DNA of 64,000 bases from Endomychus coccineus (Eukaryota > Arthropoda > Insecta > Coleoptera > Endomychidae), in the NCBI GenBank assembly GCA_958510875.1, contig OY294068.1, positions 30,980,297-31,044,296 of the forward strand. Reading direction: 5' to 3'. The number at the start of each line of letters is the position of its first letter. The first letter of the stretch is position 1. Made by a program: the position numbers and the translations under genes. Below, piece by piece: positions 35,409-48,000 of this stretch. Under the pieces are notes generated by a model. That model was given only the letters and a program-made list of their open reading frames with translations. It was not told the DNA's origin and ran no database searches.

Positions 35409-38400
35409 TTATGAATCCATAACGACGTCGATTTCATTTTGCTGTATTTCTCCAATCGTATCGATTGTGTTCGTATCAAATTTTTTGGAAGTGTCAAAAT
35501 GAGAATCTGGGTTTATTGAGCCAATTTGCACTTCAGATGGAAGATTTTCGTTAGGAGTTGATATTTCTTGATAGTCCATTACTGATCTATCCACTATTTC
35601 CGGTGGTGTGAACGAATCTTCATTAGAACAAGGAACTTCTACAGCAGCTTCAGATATGCTTGTTGTAACACTATTTTGCCCTGCGATATGTTCAACAACC
35701 ATATCATTCTCTTCACTTGTTTCAGGTTGAATATTAATCAACCTTTCTTCCCGCAACTTTTGTGCTTTTTCACGATTAATTCTAATTCTTTCTAATTGTT
35801 CTTCAGTTAGTTCAACAGGAATGTCTCTCGAGATAGCTTGGATTTCAGGGTCACGATTTTCTACGTCTGAAGATTCTTCAAGAGGTAAAACATCTTCGTT
35901 ATCATCATTGACGGGTTTATCTTCATCTACTTCCATTCCTAAACGGATTTTCTTCAAATGGGTCTGAAAACAAAATTCAAATTGCCAAGTAATGAATGAT
36001 TTTGGGATTAATGCATTAATTCAAAAGTGGAAATCAACAAGAAAAACATGAAGATAATTTGAAGGAAGGGAAGCTAACAAAACAAAAGGCAAGTGTTTAT
36101 ACAATTCCAAGCAGATCTGCCATATTTGTAGACCAATGAATAACGGCTAACAATTATATTCAATATGTACCCTATTTTCCGAGAATCATCAATCCTGATA
36201 TTGTTCAATAATGAAAATTGAGATGTGTGTGGTGTTTATTGTGAGAAATGTTCCAACAGTCTCATAAATTAAAATGAGGATGTACTATTGTTATCCATGA
36301 ATAGAGACGTAGCGAAGGTTGGAGGAGCAATCGCTCCCAGCGTAAGTAATGTGAGGGTGTTAATTTCCGGAGTTTGGTGAAATCTGGTACGTTTTTAGAT
36401 TTTTGCGGAATTCGACGCCCTCAAATTTGTAACTTTGCAGAAATTTGATACGTTTTAAAGTGCTATATGTATAGTTGCATTCAACAATGTTGATGAACGA
36501 CTATTTTTGTTCCTCTTCCGCAGTCGAGAGTTTTGGCCCGTAGAAGATAAGGAAGAAGAAAGAATTGTCGAAATGGAGAGAGAACATGTTATCTTACTGA
36601 AAGAAAATGAAGATTTCTTGACAGATATCCAAAGATTTTCTAGATGGGTCAAATTGATGAGAAGTACAGCGTGTATGTTGAGATTTGTATCAAATCCAAG
36701 AAGAAATGTAAAAGCTAACAGGAGAGCTAACAGTGGAAGAGATTCCCGAATCAGAAAGTATATGGTGGAACAAAGTACAGAGGGATCAATCAATGAATAT
36801 GAAAAGTGAAAAATTGGATGGAAATTTTAAAATACATCAACTTTCGCCATTTTCAGATGAAAATGACATTTTGAAAATGCTTAGTCCAATGTAGAATGTA
36901 TGAAATAAATAAATAAAATAATTTGATAAAACAATCAAATGATATAAGTAACTAAAATGTGGCAGTGTTGACCGTGTTAATGGCGCTGAAGATGAGGAAT
37001 AAAAAAAGTAGGCTGACTTTTGCGATAATTTGTTTCATCTAAAACAAACTGTCTAGGTCAGAGGTTCTTTGATAAGGGAAATATTTGAAAACCGAGTTTG
37101 TCAGGATAGATATTTATGTTACATGATATAAATATGTAGTCTTCATTTGTAATACAATTAGATTCACTCAAATTCACCATAGAAATGTAAGCAAATAACC
37201 AGCTTCCTTTCCATGACATTAACTTGCTAAGATGGTCAACACTTGCAACTTTGACATATAATTCAGAAAAAATACACAAACAAATAGGTCAAGTGGATTC
37301 AGGTTCAGGCTCCATTCAATAGTCTTGTTTATAGATTATTGAACGTTCCTTTGAGCCAGAAAATAACAACAACAAAGTTGAGAAACTTCAGCAAATATGA
37401 CAAATTTTTGATCAGTTAATTAATTTCTAGCGGAAAATGGAAAGCAATCAATTAACCAATTTAGAGCCATTACTTTCAAATAATTCTATCAAATTCAAGA
37501 ATTTCACTTCTCATTGTTCAATAATTAATAAATTCCATAATAACAATTTTTCTAAATTTGCAATAAAACCCATTTATAGATGTAAGAACAAGCTTAAAAA
37601 ATTGTTTAGGCAATACCTTTGAAGAAGTTTCTGATTGAAAAATATAGAATTGATTGTCAAATGCTATGTTGATCAAATTAGGAGGAATAGGTGTTCTGAG
37701 TCTGGATAAAGAATTGATACCCTATATAAAAAAAATAATAGTGAAAAATCAGCATTAGCAGAACAATAGATTAAATACAGGTCACACAATTTTTCATGAA
37801 AATTTGTCACTATTTGCATTACTATTTCCAAATAGTAGTTAACCAGGCACATTTTGTTTTCTAATTTAGTTTACCCTGATAATGACTACTTGGCAGCTGA
37901 AAGGTAGTCACTTGAACATTTAGTTAATAGCGGTAATTATTTAATATTAGTGTTCTAGTGTACCAATTGTGAACTCTTTCATACTTTAATTAATGTTTTA
38001 TAACCTTATTCACCAAGAAACTTCGAAATAAACAGTTTTCAACTCAACTAGGAACAATACTGTCTGTTATATTATTGTTAAAAGTATTACAGTTTCTCAC
38101 TCACCTGTACTATTCCCTTAGAACCCAAGGTCTCTATCTTTGAAATACAATCCTGGAAGGGAAACTTTGGAAATAAGCGATGACAGAAGTATTCATAAGT
38201 TTTTAGAATAACATTCAAATCTTCCTCTTCATGACCTCGTCCTTTGAATTTCGCTCTTTCGAAATAGCCTTCCAATGCAAGTAACCCCTTAGGACCTTTC
38301 AATGTATCAGCATTCAACTTTGGCTGAGGATTACGGATTACTCGCTTCGGTTTAACTGTTTCTCTAGTTTCTTGTTCATTATCATTATCATCAGGATTTT

Positions 38401-38503
38401 CATTTTCTATAAGTTGATTGCCATCTTCTGCATCATCATTACCTTCATATCTTTCTATACCTTCTTCAGCTTCTTCTCCAAACATATCTTCACCAGAATA
38501 CAT
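35409..38503 (-). CDS. Tipin: TIMELESS-interacting protein (Swi3/Csm3 family)
   Basis: Two exons join in phase on the minus strand: 38503-38105 (133 codons) and 35963-35409 (184 codons plus stop), 317 residues. The donor is CAG|GTGAGT and the acceptor TTTTCAG|ACC. An acidic N-terminus (EEAEEGIERYEGNDDAEDGN) precedes the Swi3 domain at about residues 55-145: PKLNADTLKGPKGLLAL, then FKGRGHEEEDLNVILKTYEY, then HRLFPKFPFQDCISKIETLG, ending THLKKIRLGM in exon 2. The rest of exon 2 is acidic and low-complexity. Family knowledge: Tipin forms the fork-protection complex with Timeless, stabilises stalled forks and helps checkpoint signalling in the nucleus. The 2141-bp intron contains a retrotransposon-like fragment on the opposite strand. 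Confidence 0.93.
36507..36809 (+). pseudogene. Possible BEL/Pao-type Pol fragment in the Tipin intron
   Basis: A 100-codon frame contains RSREFWPVEDKEEE, then FLTDIQRFSRWVKLMRSTAC and MLRFVSN. BEL/Pao polyproteins have a segment with a PEFLW-like motif, then a YSSFxKLxRVxAWxLRFIxN motif between RNase H and integrase, and this frame follows that order. The rest of the polyprotein is absent. The match is from memory of the pattern, hence the moderate confidence. Confidence 0.5.
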
Positions 38504-38691
38504 ATTTCTTCTTAATACTAGTGATTTTATCCAGTACTTGTGGTTTAATTAGAACTGAGAAATGTGAACTTCAAACATTTACACTGCATCAACCTATTTA
38601 GATGACCAACTGACAAAATATATTCTTAACCGCTAAGTATAAATAAATAAGAAATTTTTTTAAATACGAGTGGATATTTTATAAAAATTCA

Positions 38692-38907
38692 TTAATTCCA
38701 CTCTTCGCCTGCACTGCAATTTTCGTTACCTTCTACGGCAGATTCGTTTATACGATTCAAAAACGAAAGCAGAAGCTTTTTATTTAACTTATCAGTTAAC
38801 GTAATTTCTCTACTTTCGTTCACATCAGGAGTGACTTCTTCGGGGTTTCCATTTTCTTTAATATTATGGTGTGTTTTGGAAACCGAGCATGGCATCTTAA
38901 ATATCAA
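38692..38907 (-). CDS. Small acidic protein of unknown function, 67-71 aa
   Basis: The frame encodes at most 71 residues; the second Met (38895) is as good a start as the first. It is polar, with a central helix-like stretch ITLTDKLNKKLLLSFLNRIN and an acidic tail ending GEEWN. I do not recognise it. Reasons to think it real are the balanced composition, unlike the Ile/Tyr/Asn-rich chance frames nearby, and its place just upstream of Tipin on the same strand in the promoter interval shared with GON4L. It could be a separate small gene or an exon of an upstream transcript. Confidence 0.4.
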   Translation of the reverse strand: MIFKMPCSVSKTHHNIKENGNPEEVTPDVNESREITLTDKLNKKLLLSFLNRINESAVEGNENCSAGEEWN

Positions 38908-40510
38908 AATATCTATATTATTAATTACAATTGCGACTGACTAATACCAGTACGTCCAAAGTATAGTAGTTCATATGACTTTGTCTACGTATTTTACTCA
39001 ACGAGTTCTATAACTCTTATAGAACTCTTTGATTTTACTGTTCAGCGTTCCACCACAGAACAACTCTGTTATACCTTCCATTCTACCTAAAGATTTTTGT
39101 AAGTTTATAATCCAATAGAGACTAGTCGCACCATAAATATTAATACATGCATGCTAATAGATGAAGCGGAGCAAAAAAATTTCCTTGATCTTTGATATGG
39201 ACAAACTCAATTGAAACTCATTCCACTACTAAACGAGATTACGATTACATATCCGAGCTCTCCGACACTTTTACTAGAGCAGGATATAGCTGCGAATGGT
39301 GAAAGTTGCCATTTTTTTATTAATCAAATTGTATCGATGTGGTGCGTAATAATCTGTAGGATGGAAGATTGTAAAATAATATAATATAAACTTCTCTTGT
39401 CTCCGACCGCTGGGTTGGTGCAAAGTGTATTAGTTGCTGACAGAGGTCAAGTTGGCAAAATTTTTTGCAAAAGAAATCATAATGAATCAAAACCAAAAGT
39501 TCCCCAACCGAACCTTACCTGTAAGTCACTGTCTATATAAACGACATCATTCAACAATAGATGGACAGACCGGAACCAGTGTCAATTACAGATTTACACT
39601 GCTGCTTTATGTTATTACTGTTTTAGCAATTAGCTATACAGTTTTATATGATTAGCAAGTAGTCTAGTGACAAGCATTCTGCGTGTCGATTCCAACTAGC
39701 GCTGCACTAGCCCATAAAGGTATAGAATAGAGTTCTTGAGTCCCATAAGAGCAATGTTTTACATAAAGACTCCGTCCAAGAACATTTGACTGGCGGTTTT
39801 CTCTTTCTAATTCTATAAGTAAGTGGGCGGGGCATATCGGGAACGAGTAGAAAGAGAAAGCCGCTTGTCAAATTCATTCCTCCCACTCCTCATCACATGA
39901 CTACGAGTCGTTCGAGCGTGTCACGACCTTGGTGAGGTCTGTTGGAGCCTCCCTTCTACTCTTTTTAAAATTCGAGTGCAAGCTGATTGGTTGTTTATTT
40001 CGTTTATTTAATGTTATTGACGAGGATATAAAATGATGTTGTTACGTGCCGGCGACGAGCCGATGAGAGCAAGGCTGTGATTGGAGGAAACATGTGACGT
40101 CACCAAGCGCGAGAAACAATGATAGGGAGGCTGCAACAGAGCTATATACTTTGACTATGCTTATACCTGGTATATGACCTTACAAACATAATGCCATATG
40201 ACCTTACAACATAATTCTATGGCCTCTCCTACAAGACAAGCATAGTTTCTGGAGTAGTTCATTTTTAAGATCCCTGTTTTAAATATTATATATAAACACC
40301 ATAGATATTATATATACATGTTTATATAATACCTATGAGAAACACCATAGAATAAAATCCCCAATTAACCTCAAACCTCAATTGTCAACTAGATTGAAAT
40401 TAGAAGTAATTTTAATCACAAATTTGTGGTTTTAATGTTGTGAATTGTAAAATGAGACAAAATAAAAATATATCTGTTATCAATATCTAGACCTTTAACA
40501 CATAAATATA
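38908..40510. other. Tipin-GON4L intergenic region
   Basis: The 5' ends of the minus-strand genes and GON4L face each other across this interval. The part at about 39650-40150 is richer in G and C. It includes an imperfect hairpin (GGCGGTTTTCTCTTTCTA near 39793 and TAGAAAGAGAAAGCCGC near 39849). A frame at 39434-39655 has a hydrophobic tail but nothing recognisable. Confidence 0.4.
40095..40102. promoter_or_regulatory. CRE-like palindrome TGACGTCA
   Basis: A perfect 8-bp CREB/ATF consensus site about 410 bases before the GON4L start codon, in the GC-richer part of the intergenic region. A second TGACGTCA occurs inside GON4L intron 9 near 51269, so chance is possible. Confidence 0.35.
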
Positions 40511-42045
40511 ATGGATATTGATAATAGTATGTATACTTATGGGCAAGATAGTATTAATTTTGATGAAGACAATTCAAATGATGGCTTAAAAATTGATATT
40601 AAGCCTAGCCCAAAGAGGAAGACAAAAAAAGAGCTCACAATTCAAGATAAACAGATACTGGATGCTGTAGAAAATAATATAGAGGATATACTTGAGGAAA
40701 AAGCTGCTAAATCGAATTTAAGTACTAATAATGTTAAGGAACTTCTCAAACATGTTTTTACCAATGAGCATGTATTGGCACTTGTCCGACAAACTGAGAC
40801 ACTTGATAGTGGCACAGTTATCCCTTATGAACCCAAACTTACAAGATCAAAAGCAAAGTATGTAGACCATTCGATATGAACTGCTTAATTATAAGATAAA
40901 TGTATTTCAGAGAGTTCCTTACCTCATCACCAGTGTTGGGTATTACTTCGATTCCTTGGACTACTCCTACTTCCTCCAAAGTTCAAGCTTTCATTAGTGA
41001 AGATATCTTAGAAGATTCTTCTGGAGATGAATATGTACCGTTAGAAGAAGAGGTATTTAACAATTGAGAATATTATATGTTTTATACCAAGTTAAAACTA
41101 AAATGAAATATTTCAGAGTGAAGATGACAAGGATTTGAGTTTACTTTCAGCTTCAAGCTCTGTTACATTACAAAATATTGAGGAAAGTAAACTTCCTTGT
41201 TCTGGTGATGATATTTTCAAAATACCAAAAGGGAAAAATGAAAATGATACAAATATTGCTCTAAGGACACGATCAAAGCTCTCCCTTAGTTCAACACCAT
41301 TAGAGGTAATCGAAGAAGCATTTATCCCCCCAGATATTACTACAGATATGTATGATATGGATTGTTGTGATGAAGATTGGAGAGATTTTTTAAAGGCATT
41401 CACTAGACCTCTTGATGAAGCCAAGGCAAATGAGGATGATGATCATGATCCAGAATACAATATTCTTGCTGATGAGGAAATTGATGAAGGTTATATTGAG
41501 GATACTTGAAGTCTTGATTACTTTCATATCATATTGTAGAATTAACATAAATTGCTTATTTTTAATGTGATCTGTGCGTTCAGTCATGAATTCAAAATCA
41601 AATACTGAGAATTAAATTAAATAATGCCTCACTAACATTTCTTTGGCAGAATCATGCAGAAAATTGTTCAACAAATGAGTGAAAACAATAGTGGGAATAT
41701 AATTAGGGTTGCATTATATAAACTTTATGCTTTCTGTGTACAAATGGTTTTAATTTTATTGTAGTGGATAGAGAAGAACTACGTGCAGACAAAGCTGTAA
41801 AAGTAACAAGGAAGGAATTGAATGGTTTAATGGTGGAACTTTTTGAATATGTAGATATTTACTCTGGTAGGATTCAAACTGGTTCAACTAAGGAAAATGA
41901 TATCATAGAAAATGGTCAATATTCAAACCGAACTAACGAAGCTGATAGAACTTCAACGACCATTGAAAATTCAATAAAAATTTCAGATTCCTCATTTTTG
42001 ACAACTAGAACTTGTGAAATATCTACTAGTCTTGAAAAGTCCAAG
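40511..42045 (+). CDS. mute: GON4L exons 1-4: N-terminal conserved block
   Basis: Exons 40511-40857, 40911-41052, 41117-41489 and 41765-42045 are separated by introns of 53, 64 and 275 bp. The start codon at 40511 opens an acidic leader (MDIDNSMYTYGQDSINFDED). Exon 2 gives SIPWTTPTSSKVQAF and SSGDEYVPLEEE. Exon 3 holds ALRTRSKLSLSSTPLEVIEE and DITTDMYDMDCCDEDW followed by an Asp/Glu-rich HDPEYNILADEE, the signature order of GON4L proteins. Exon 4 gives ADKAVKVTRKELNGLMVELF. The exon 4 donor is AAG|GTATTT; reading on beyond it meets a stop at 42088. Confidence 0.9.
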
Positions 42046-45000
42046 GTATTTACTTGTCTTATTTATGTTCTCATAAGTATTGACAAATAAGCTTCAAAGC
42101 TTGTTATGTCTTTGAATTAATTGAAGGAGTTATATATTCCTTCATTTAATAATTCACGCTTTTGCTTCGATGAGTTAGGTATAAAGAAAATTAGTTCCCA
42201 TATAAACCATGTGCATATAAATAAAGTGATGGCAACAAATAAAAAGTTCAGTATTGATTTTCTATATATAAAAATTCTCGGGAAATAATTTAACACTTTT
42301 TTTTTTTCGTCTTTACGTACGTTTCGGTCTCGCGACCATCATCAGAAGACTTATTATGTCAAAAAGGTTTTTAAAATTAATTATAGCACAAAGCGTCCAT
42401 ATCGCACCAATTTCAATCAAAAATGCCCACGTCGCCGAAACGAACAGAACCACGAATAATCGAAATTGTACCACATCAATATTTCAAGTATACAGGATGG
42501 TCCAGTTTCGAAAGCGGAAATTTTACAGGCAGACAGATAACTACAAAATAATATCAGTTTGTACTATAAACTTTATTCGAAAAATGCTTCGTTACAAAGA
42601 TACAGGATGGCGAAATTTTTATAAAAAAATTCAGATTTAATATTTTAAAAACTACTTTAGATATTTAAATTACATTTGGCACGTTAGAATAGATAATTTA
42701 AATAAATCTTTTTACGTAAAAAATATTATTTTACTTCCACCAGTAGCGTGCTTACAGACACATCTTCGGCTATTTTTCATAAAAAATATGGTACGCCACT
42801 GATTTTTTTAAAAGCAAAAATTATTTCTAGAATCCTTGTTCAATTTACAACAAGAAAAGGCTCTTTACTTTTTTTCGTTTGACACATCGTTTGCCAGTAA
42901 AAAATTAAAATGCCTGATTTCTGAAAAACAATTAAACAAAAACGAAAATAAGAAATTTAATTAGTGGCTTACAACAACAATAACAAAATGAAAAAAAATT
43001 GAAGGTAAAATCACAAAAATTGCTCGAAATGTAGTCCACCCACCTCAATACATTTTCGACATCTACTCACTAAAGCATTTACTGCAGCAGATACTTCATG
43101 CGAATTTTGCCGCATATCATTGCAGGCTTGCTGAATTCTTAAAACTAAATCTTCCCTTGTTAATACGGGATTAGTGTACACTTTATCTTTAATAGTGCCC
43201 CAAACGTAAAAGTCTAGCGGATTAAGATCCGGTGACCTGGGTGGCCAGGCCACTGGTCCAATACCATTAACCACGTCATTCCTCCCTAGCTGGTCAATCC
43301 ATCGTCGAGGATAATTGGTATTGAGCCATTCTCCTACAACTATTGCAAAATGCGGGGCAGCTCCATCCAGTTGTATCCAACTTTCATGTCTTAAATTAAT
43401 GGGTAAATCCTCTAGGTAGTCCTGCAGATTATTGTTAAGATACTCCATAAAAAGTTGCGAGTTCAACCTTGGGGGTAGGAAATGTGGACCACAAACATTA
43501 ACATCAATAACGCCTGACCGAACATTTACGGAAAATTCATTTTGAAATGATCTTGACCGAATTTCTCGAGGATTCTGATGTGCCCAAATATGGGTATTAT
43601 GGTAATTTGTTACTCCACGTCTGGTAAAAGAGGATTCATCCATCCAAAGAATCTTATGGAAAAAGTCAGGATTTTCTTCCATTCGGTTTAAAATCCACTG
43701 GCAAAATCTTATTCTCTTTTCAGCATCACCAGGCTGCAAATCCTGAACAGGCTGTAGGTGATATGCATGTTTGTGGTCATCATGTAGTGTTCGTAATATT
43801 GTAGACTTCGGTATGTGAAGGTTCTGAGCTGCCTTCCGAGAGCTCAGCCTCGGATTGTTATCAAAAGTACGAAGTATGCGATTATTGTGAATATTATATC
43901 GACGGTTTATGTTCCGTTCGTTATTAACACGCAGGCCAAAATTACGAAAATTCTGATGTGTTCTGATGAAAACGCGAGCATCTGGAACTCTTCTATTTGG
44001 ATAGCATCTACGATATTCACGAACTGCCGCTTCTGCATTTCCATCACAAAATCCTCAGCAAAAATTAATATCTGCCTATTCGTTGTTAGAAAAAAGCATT
44101 TTTCAGATTAATACTTGCGCAACACTAATAACAATGTTAACTATAACTCGAAATTAAGTTACATGACACAATTCAATCAACTGTCATAATAAAATGAAAG
44201 AACACTTACAGTAGTAGTTGTTTTTTAATGGACTACTACGACAGATTGAAATTTGTCTGAATTCCAGTTGCTTAAAGAATTTTAATTTTTTACTGGCAAA
44301 CGATGGGTTAAACAAAAAAAAGTAAAGAGCCGTTTTTTGTTGTAAATTGAACAAGGAATCTAGAAATAATTTTTGCTTCTAAAAAATTCAGTAGCGTACC
44401 ATATTTTTTATGAAAAATAGCCAAAGATGTGTTTGTAAGCAAGCCACTGGTGTAAGTAAAATAATATTTTTTACATAAAAAGATGTATTTAAATTATTTA
44501 TTCAAACGTGCCAAATTCCATTTAAATATCTAAAGTAGTTTTAAAAATATTATTAAATCTGGATTTTTTTATAAAAATTTTGACAGCCTGCATCTTTGTA
44601 ACGAAGCATTTTTCGAATATAGTTTATAGTACAAACTGATATTATTTTGTTGTTATCTGTCTGCCTGTAAAGTTTCCGCTTCCGAAAGTGGACCAACCTG
44701 TAGAATATAACTATTCAGTAATATTCTTATAATATACAAGCGCATGTTGGTATAGTGTCAACGACTGGAGATCTAAACTATTGTGTTTAGTATCTACTCT
44801 CGAACCAGATGTTACGATTTATGGGGTACTTGGAAAAGGTTGCATACCTACATTGGAATATTACTTTTAAGCATTCTTCCTAAAATATACTTTTAACATT
44901 ATAAAGACGCATGTAGGAATTTGCAAGAGTTTTAATCAATTAAGTTAGTATAAATCTGACTTAATGTCTGAATATCATCCCTATGATTTACAGATTTGGA

Positions 45001-48000
45001 GTCACGTTTTCTGTGAATCATCTCCAGAATAGATCTTTTATAATAATTGGTTTCCTTAGTTGAAATATTACCATTTTTGTAATCAAATTGATGGTTATAA
45101 TCAAAGCAGTAGTGTTTAGCAAGGGCAAGGGCAGACATTAAGTCAGATTTATGCTAACTTAATTAATTAAATCTTGCAAATTTCTACATGCGTCTTTATA
45201 ATGTTATATTTTAGGAAGAATGCTTAAAAGTAATTTTCCAATGTAGGTATGCAACCTTTTTCAAGTACCTCATAAATCGTAACATCTCGAGAGTAGATAC
45301 TTAACGCAATAGTTTAGATCTCCAGTCGTTACTGAATAGTGGATTCTTGTTATCTTTTATACTTGAAATATTGATTTGGTACAATTTATATTATTCGTGG
45401 TTCTGTTCGTTTCGGCGACGTGGGCATTTTTGATGGAAATTGGTGCGATATGGACGCTTTGTGCTACAATTAATTGAAAAAAAAACCTTTTTGACATAAT
45501 AAGTCTTCTGATGATGGTCGTGAGACCGAAACGTACGTAAAGACGAAAATATAAAACAAAGTGTTAATGTGACCTATTTCCCGAGAATTTTTATATATAA
45601 TTCATACTGGGTCAAGAATCTTTGTTATATAGTATTGATTTTCTGTTGAAGTTGGAGGACAAAACTACAAAAGCAGTACCGTGTGAAGAAATTAGTTCGA
45701 ATGGTATTTTTAATAACAATCAATTACTTTTATTGGAGCAACAAATGAGGCAGCATGTTCAAATGCTAACGCAATACTATTTGCTGACCTTTGAACATGC
45801 TTATTTTAACAAGTTGGCTTCCCAGTTCAAAGAGTATTTGGTGAGTAATTATGACGATTGAACAATTTGGAAATTTTAGATAAAATATTCTTTCAGCTAA
45901 ACTTAAAGTTTTTAGCAAATGGGAATGATAATTCCTTCTTCCTAGCAATTAATTTGAAAGATGCCCTGGATTTGATTGAAAACTGGGAAAACATGTTTAT
46001 TACAAGCAACAAGGATGTTATTGACACTATCCAGTGAGTATGATATTAATGTTCTGAAGATATTAGTAAACATTAGGCTGTGCCAAGAAAAATCGATATT
46101 TTTTGATTTCGCTCTTCTTCGAGTATATCATTCCCCGTTCAAATTCATACAGGTCCTCCAAATTTGAAACAAATCGGTCAATATTTAAGAGGTGCATCAA
46201 GTCCAAAACTTGTTTTTTAAAGTTTTTCCTCAATTTTTGAGAGGTTTCATTACACTGTTCTACAATAACGGGATGTTTGACACTTGGGAGACATTATTAC
46301 ATTCAAACACAAAGTACTTAATGCATTTCAGTCGCCACATCCACTTTTCCACAGATATATTGGCGAAAAGAACCATTTTTTTAAGGCCTAAAAACTGTAA
46401 TTTCAACTTTCAACTTAAATAACTTCATATTTTTAGGTTCGTGATGCGTCATATGCTCTTTTAACGTAGTCTAGTATCACGTAGCATTATTTGAATTGAT
46501 AATTTCAGAGAAAATCGCACATCAGTTATGATAATCTACATTCGAGTGAAAAAACACCACTTGAACATGCACCAAAAATAGCAAAAATTCAGAGTGCCAT
46601 AACTCGGTTGCGTTTAGTCGAAAATAGATGAATCTTTAAGTTCTAAAAAGGTTAGAATCTTCCCTTTAATGCAATGCTAATGTGATACCAAATCCATTCT
46701 ACTCCCTCCCACCCCGCTAAGAGAAATATGTTCCTGGTGTCAAAAAAAGTCCCACTTTGACAGCTCGTAGCCAGTTAAAAGGTTATTATTAATTCCAAAT
46801 TCTGACACCGAATTAGAGATGTGGAGATCGCGTTGTATCGATGAACTATTCTTTCAACATACACGTAACTTATTGAAAAGATTTGACGTGAACTGCGACG
46901 TTTTAACTGAAGATTCATCTGCGTGGAATAACAACGAGTCTTATATAGAAGCGAAAGAAAAATTTTCATTTCTGCGCGAAAACAGGTATAGCGTTAATTA
47001 CAAAATATAAAGAACAAAGAGCAAAAGCAGTACCTGTTGAAAGTTGTCGAGGAGCACTGGCGGCGAATTCCAAGCGTTGCGAAAAAAGCGTTAATGTAAT
47101 GTTTGATTACAAATTATTAAATGTATAATTATAAATTATTAAATGATTGTTAAAAATATTTGATTGTAAATACTAGAATATACTCTGTACTCAACACATT
47201 CTATTAATTTTATGACTCATCGATTAATTTTATAAAGATTCATTGATTGAGGTACAAAATTGGCAAAGTTGTGGCCAAAAAAAACGTAAAATGGTACTTT
47301 TTTTTTATTCATTACTTCCCGCCAAATTATCGTAGAAACTCGAATTTTTAAAGAACTTAAAGAAAAATTATTGAAATTTATTGACCTGTTGTCTGATTGA
47401 GCCCATGATTTTTTCGGCTCGGCCTACGAGCTGTCAAATTGGGAAATTTTTTGACACCAGGAACATATTTTTCTTAGCGGCGTGGGAGGGGGTGGAATGG
47501 ATTTGGTATGACATTACCTAGCACCACATTGAAGGGAATGTTCTAACCTTTTAAGGCACTCTGAATTTTTGCCATTTTTGGTGCATTTTCAAGTGGTGCG
47601 TTTTTCCACTCGAGTGTAGATTATCATAACTCATGGGTGATTTTCTCTGAAATTATCAATTCAATTAATGCTACGTGATACTAGACTACGTTAAAAGAGT
47701 ATATTACGTATCGCGAACCTAAAAATATGAAGTTATTGAAGTTGAAAGTTTGGATTACAGTTTTTAGGCCTTAAAAAATGGTTCTTTTCGCCAATATCTC
47801 TATCGGAAAGTGGATGTGGCGACTGAAATGCATTAAATTCTTTGTGTTTGAATGTAATAATGTCTCCCAAGTGTCAAACATCCCGTTATTGTAGATCAGT
47901 GTTAAGAAACCTCTCAAAAATTGAGGAAAAACTTCAAAAAACACGTTTTGGGCGTGATGTACCTCTAAATATTAACCGATTTGTTTCAAATTTGGGGGAC

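Larger units (their letters stand above)
42264..45630 (-). mobile_element. Penelope-like element 2 in GON4L intron 4, with inverted ends
   Basis: The outer arms are inverted copies: ATATATAAAAATTCTCGGGA (from 42264) and TCCCGAGAATTTTTATATAT (to about 45599). They continue through the hammerhead motifs and a GTCCATATCGCACCAATTTC block. The minus-strand centre (44932-45138) encodes the C-terminus of a Penelope-type protein. A 14-bp target duplication AGTATTGATTTTCT lies at 42250-42263 and 45631-45644. The right end has a ~31-base extension (45600-45630) absent from the left, which fits the known one-sided tail of Penelope-like elements. Transposon B at 42493-44700 interrupts the left arm; without it the element is ~1160 bp, strongly 5'-truncated. 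Confidence 0.85.

Noticed and set aside
36455..36793. 112-codon minus-strand frame in the Tipin intron
   Set aside because: Reverse shadow of the retrotransposon-like fragment at 36507-36809; it is not in phase with Tipin exons.
39434..39655. 73-codon frame ending in a hydrophobic segment
   Set aside because: Single weak indication; no signal peptide, partner exon or recognisable family.
45622..45651. GON4L exon 5 starting at the AG within TATAG (45632)
   Set aside because: That start needs a phase-2 partner, but exon 4 ends in phase 0; the AG at 45651 fits.
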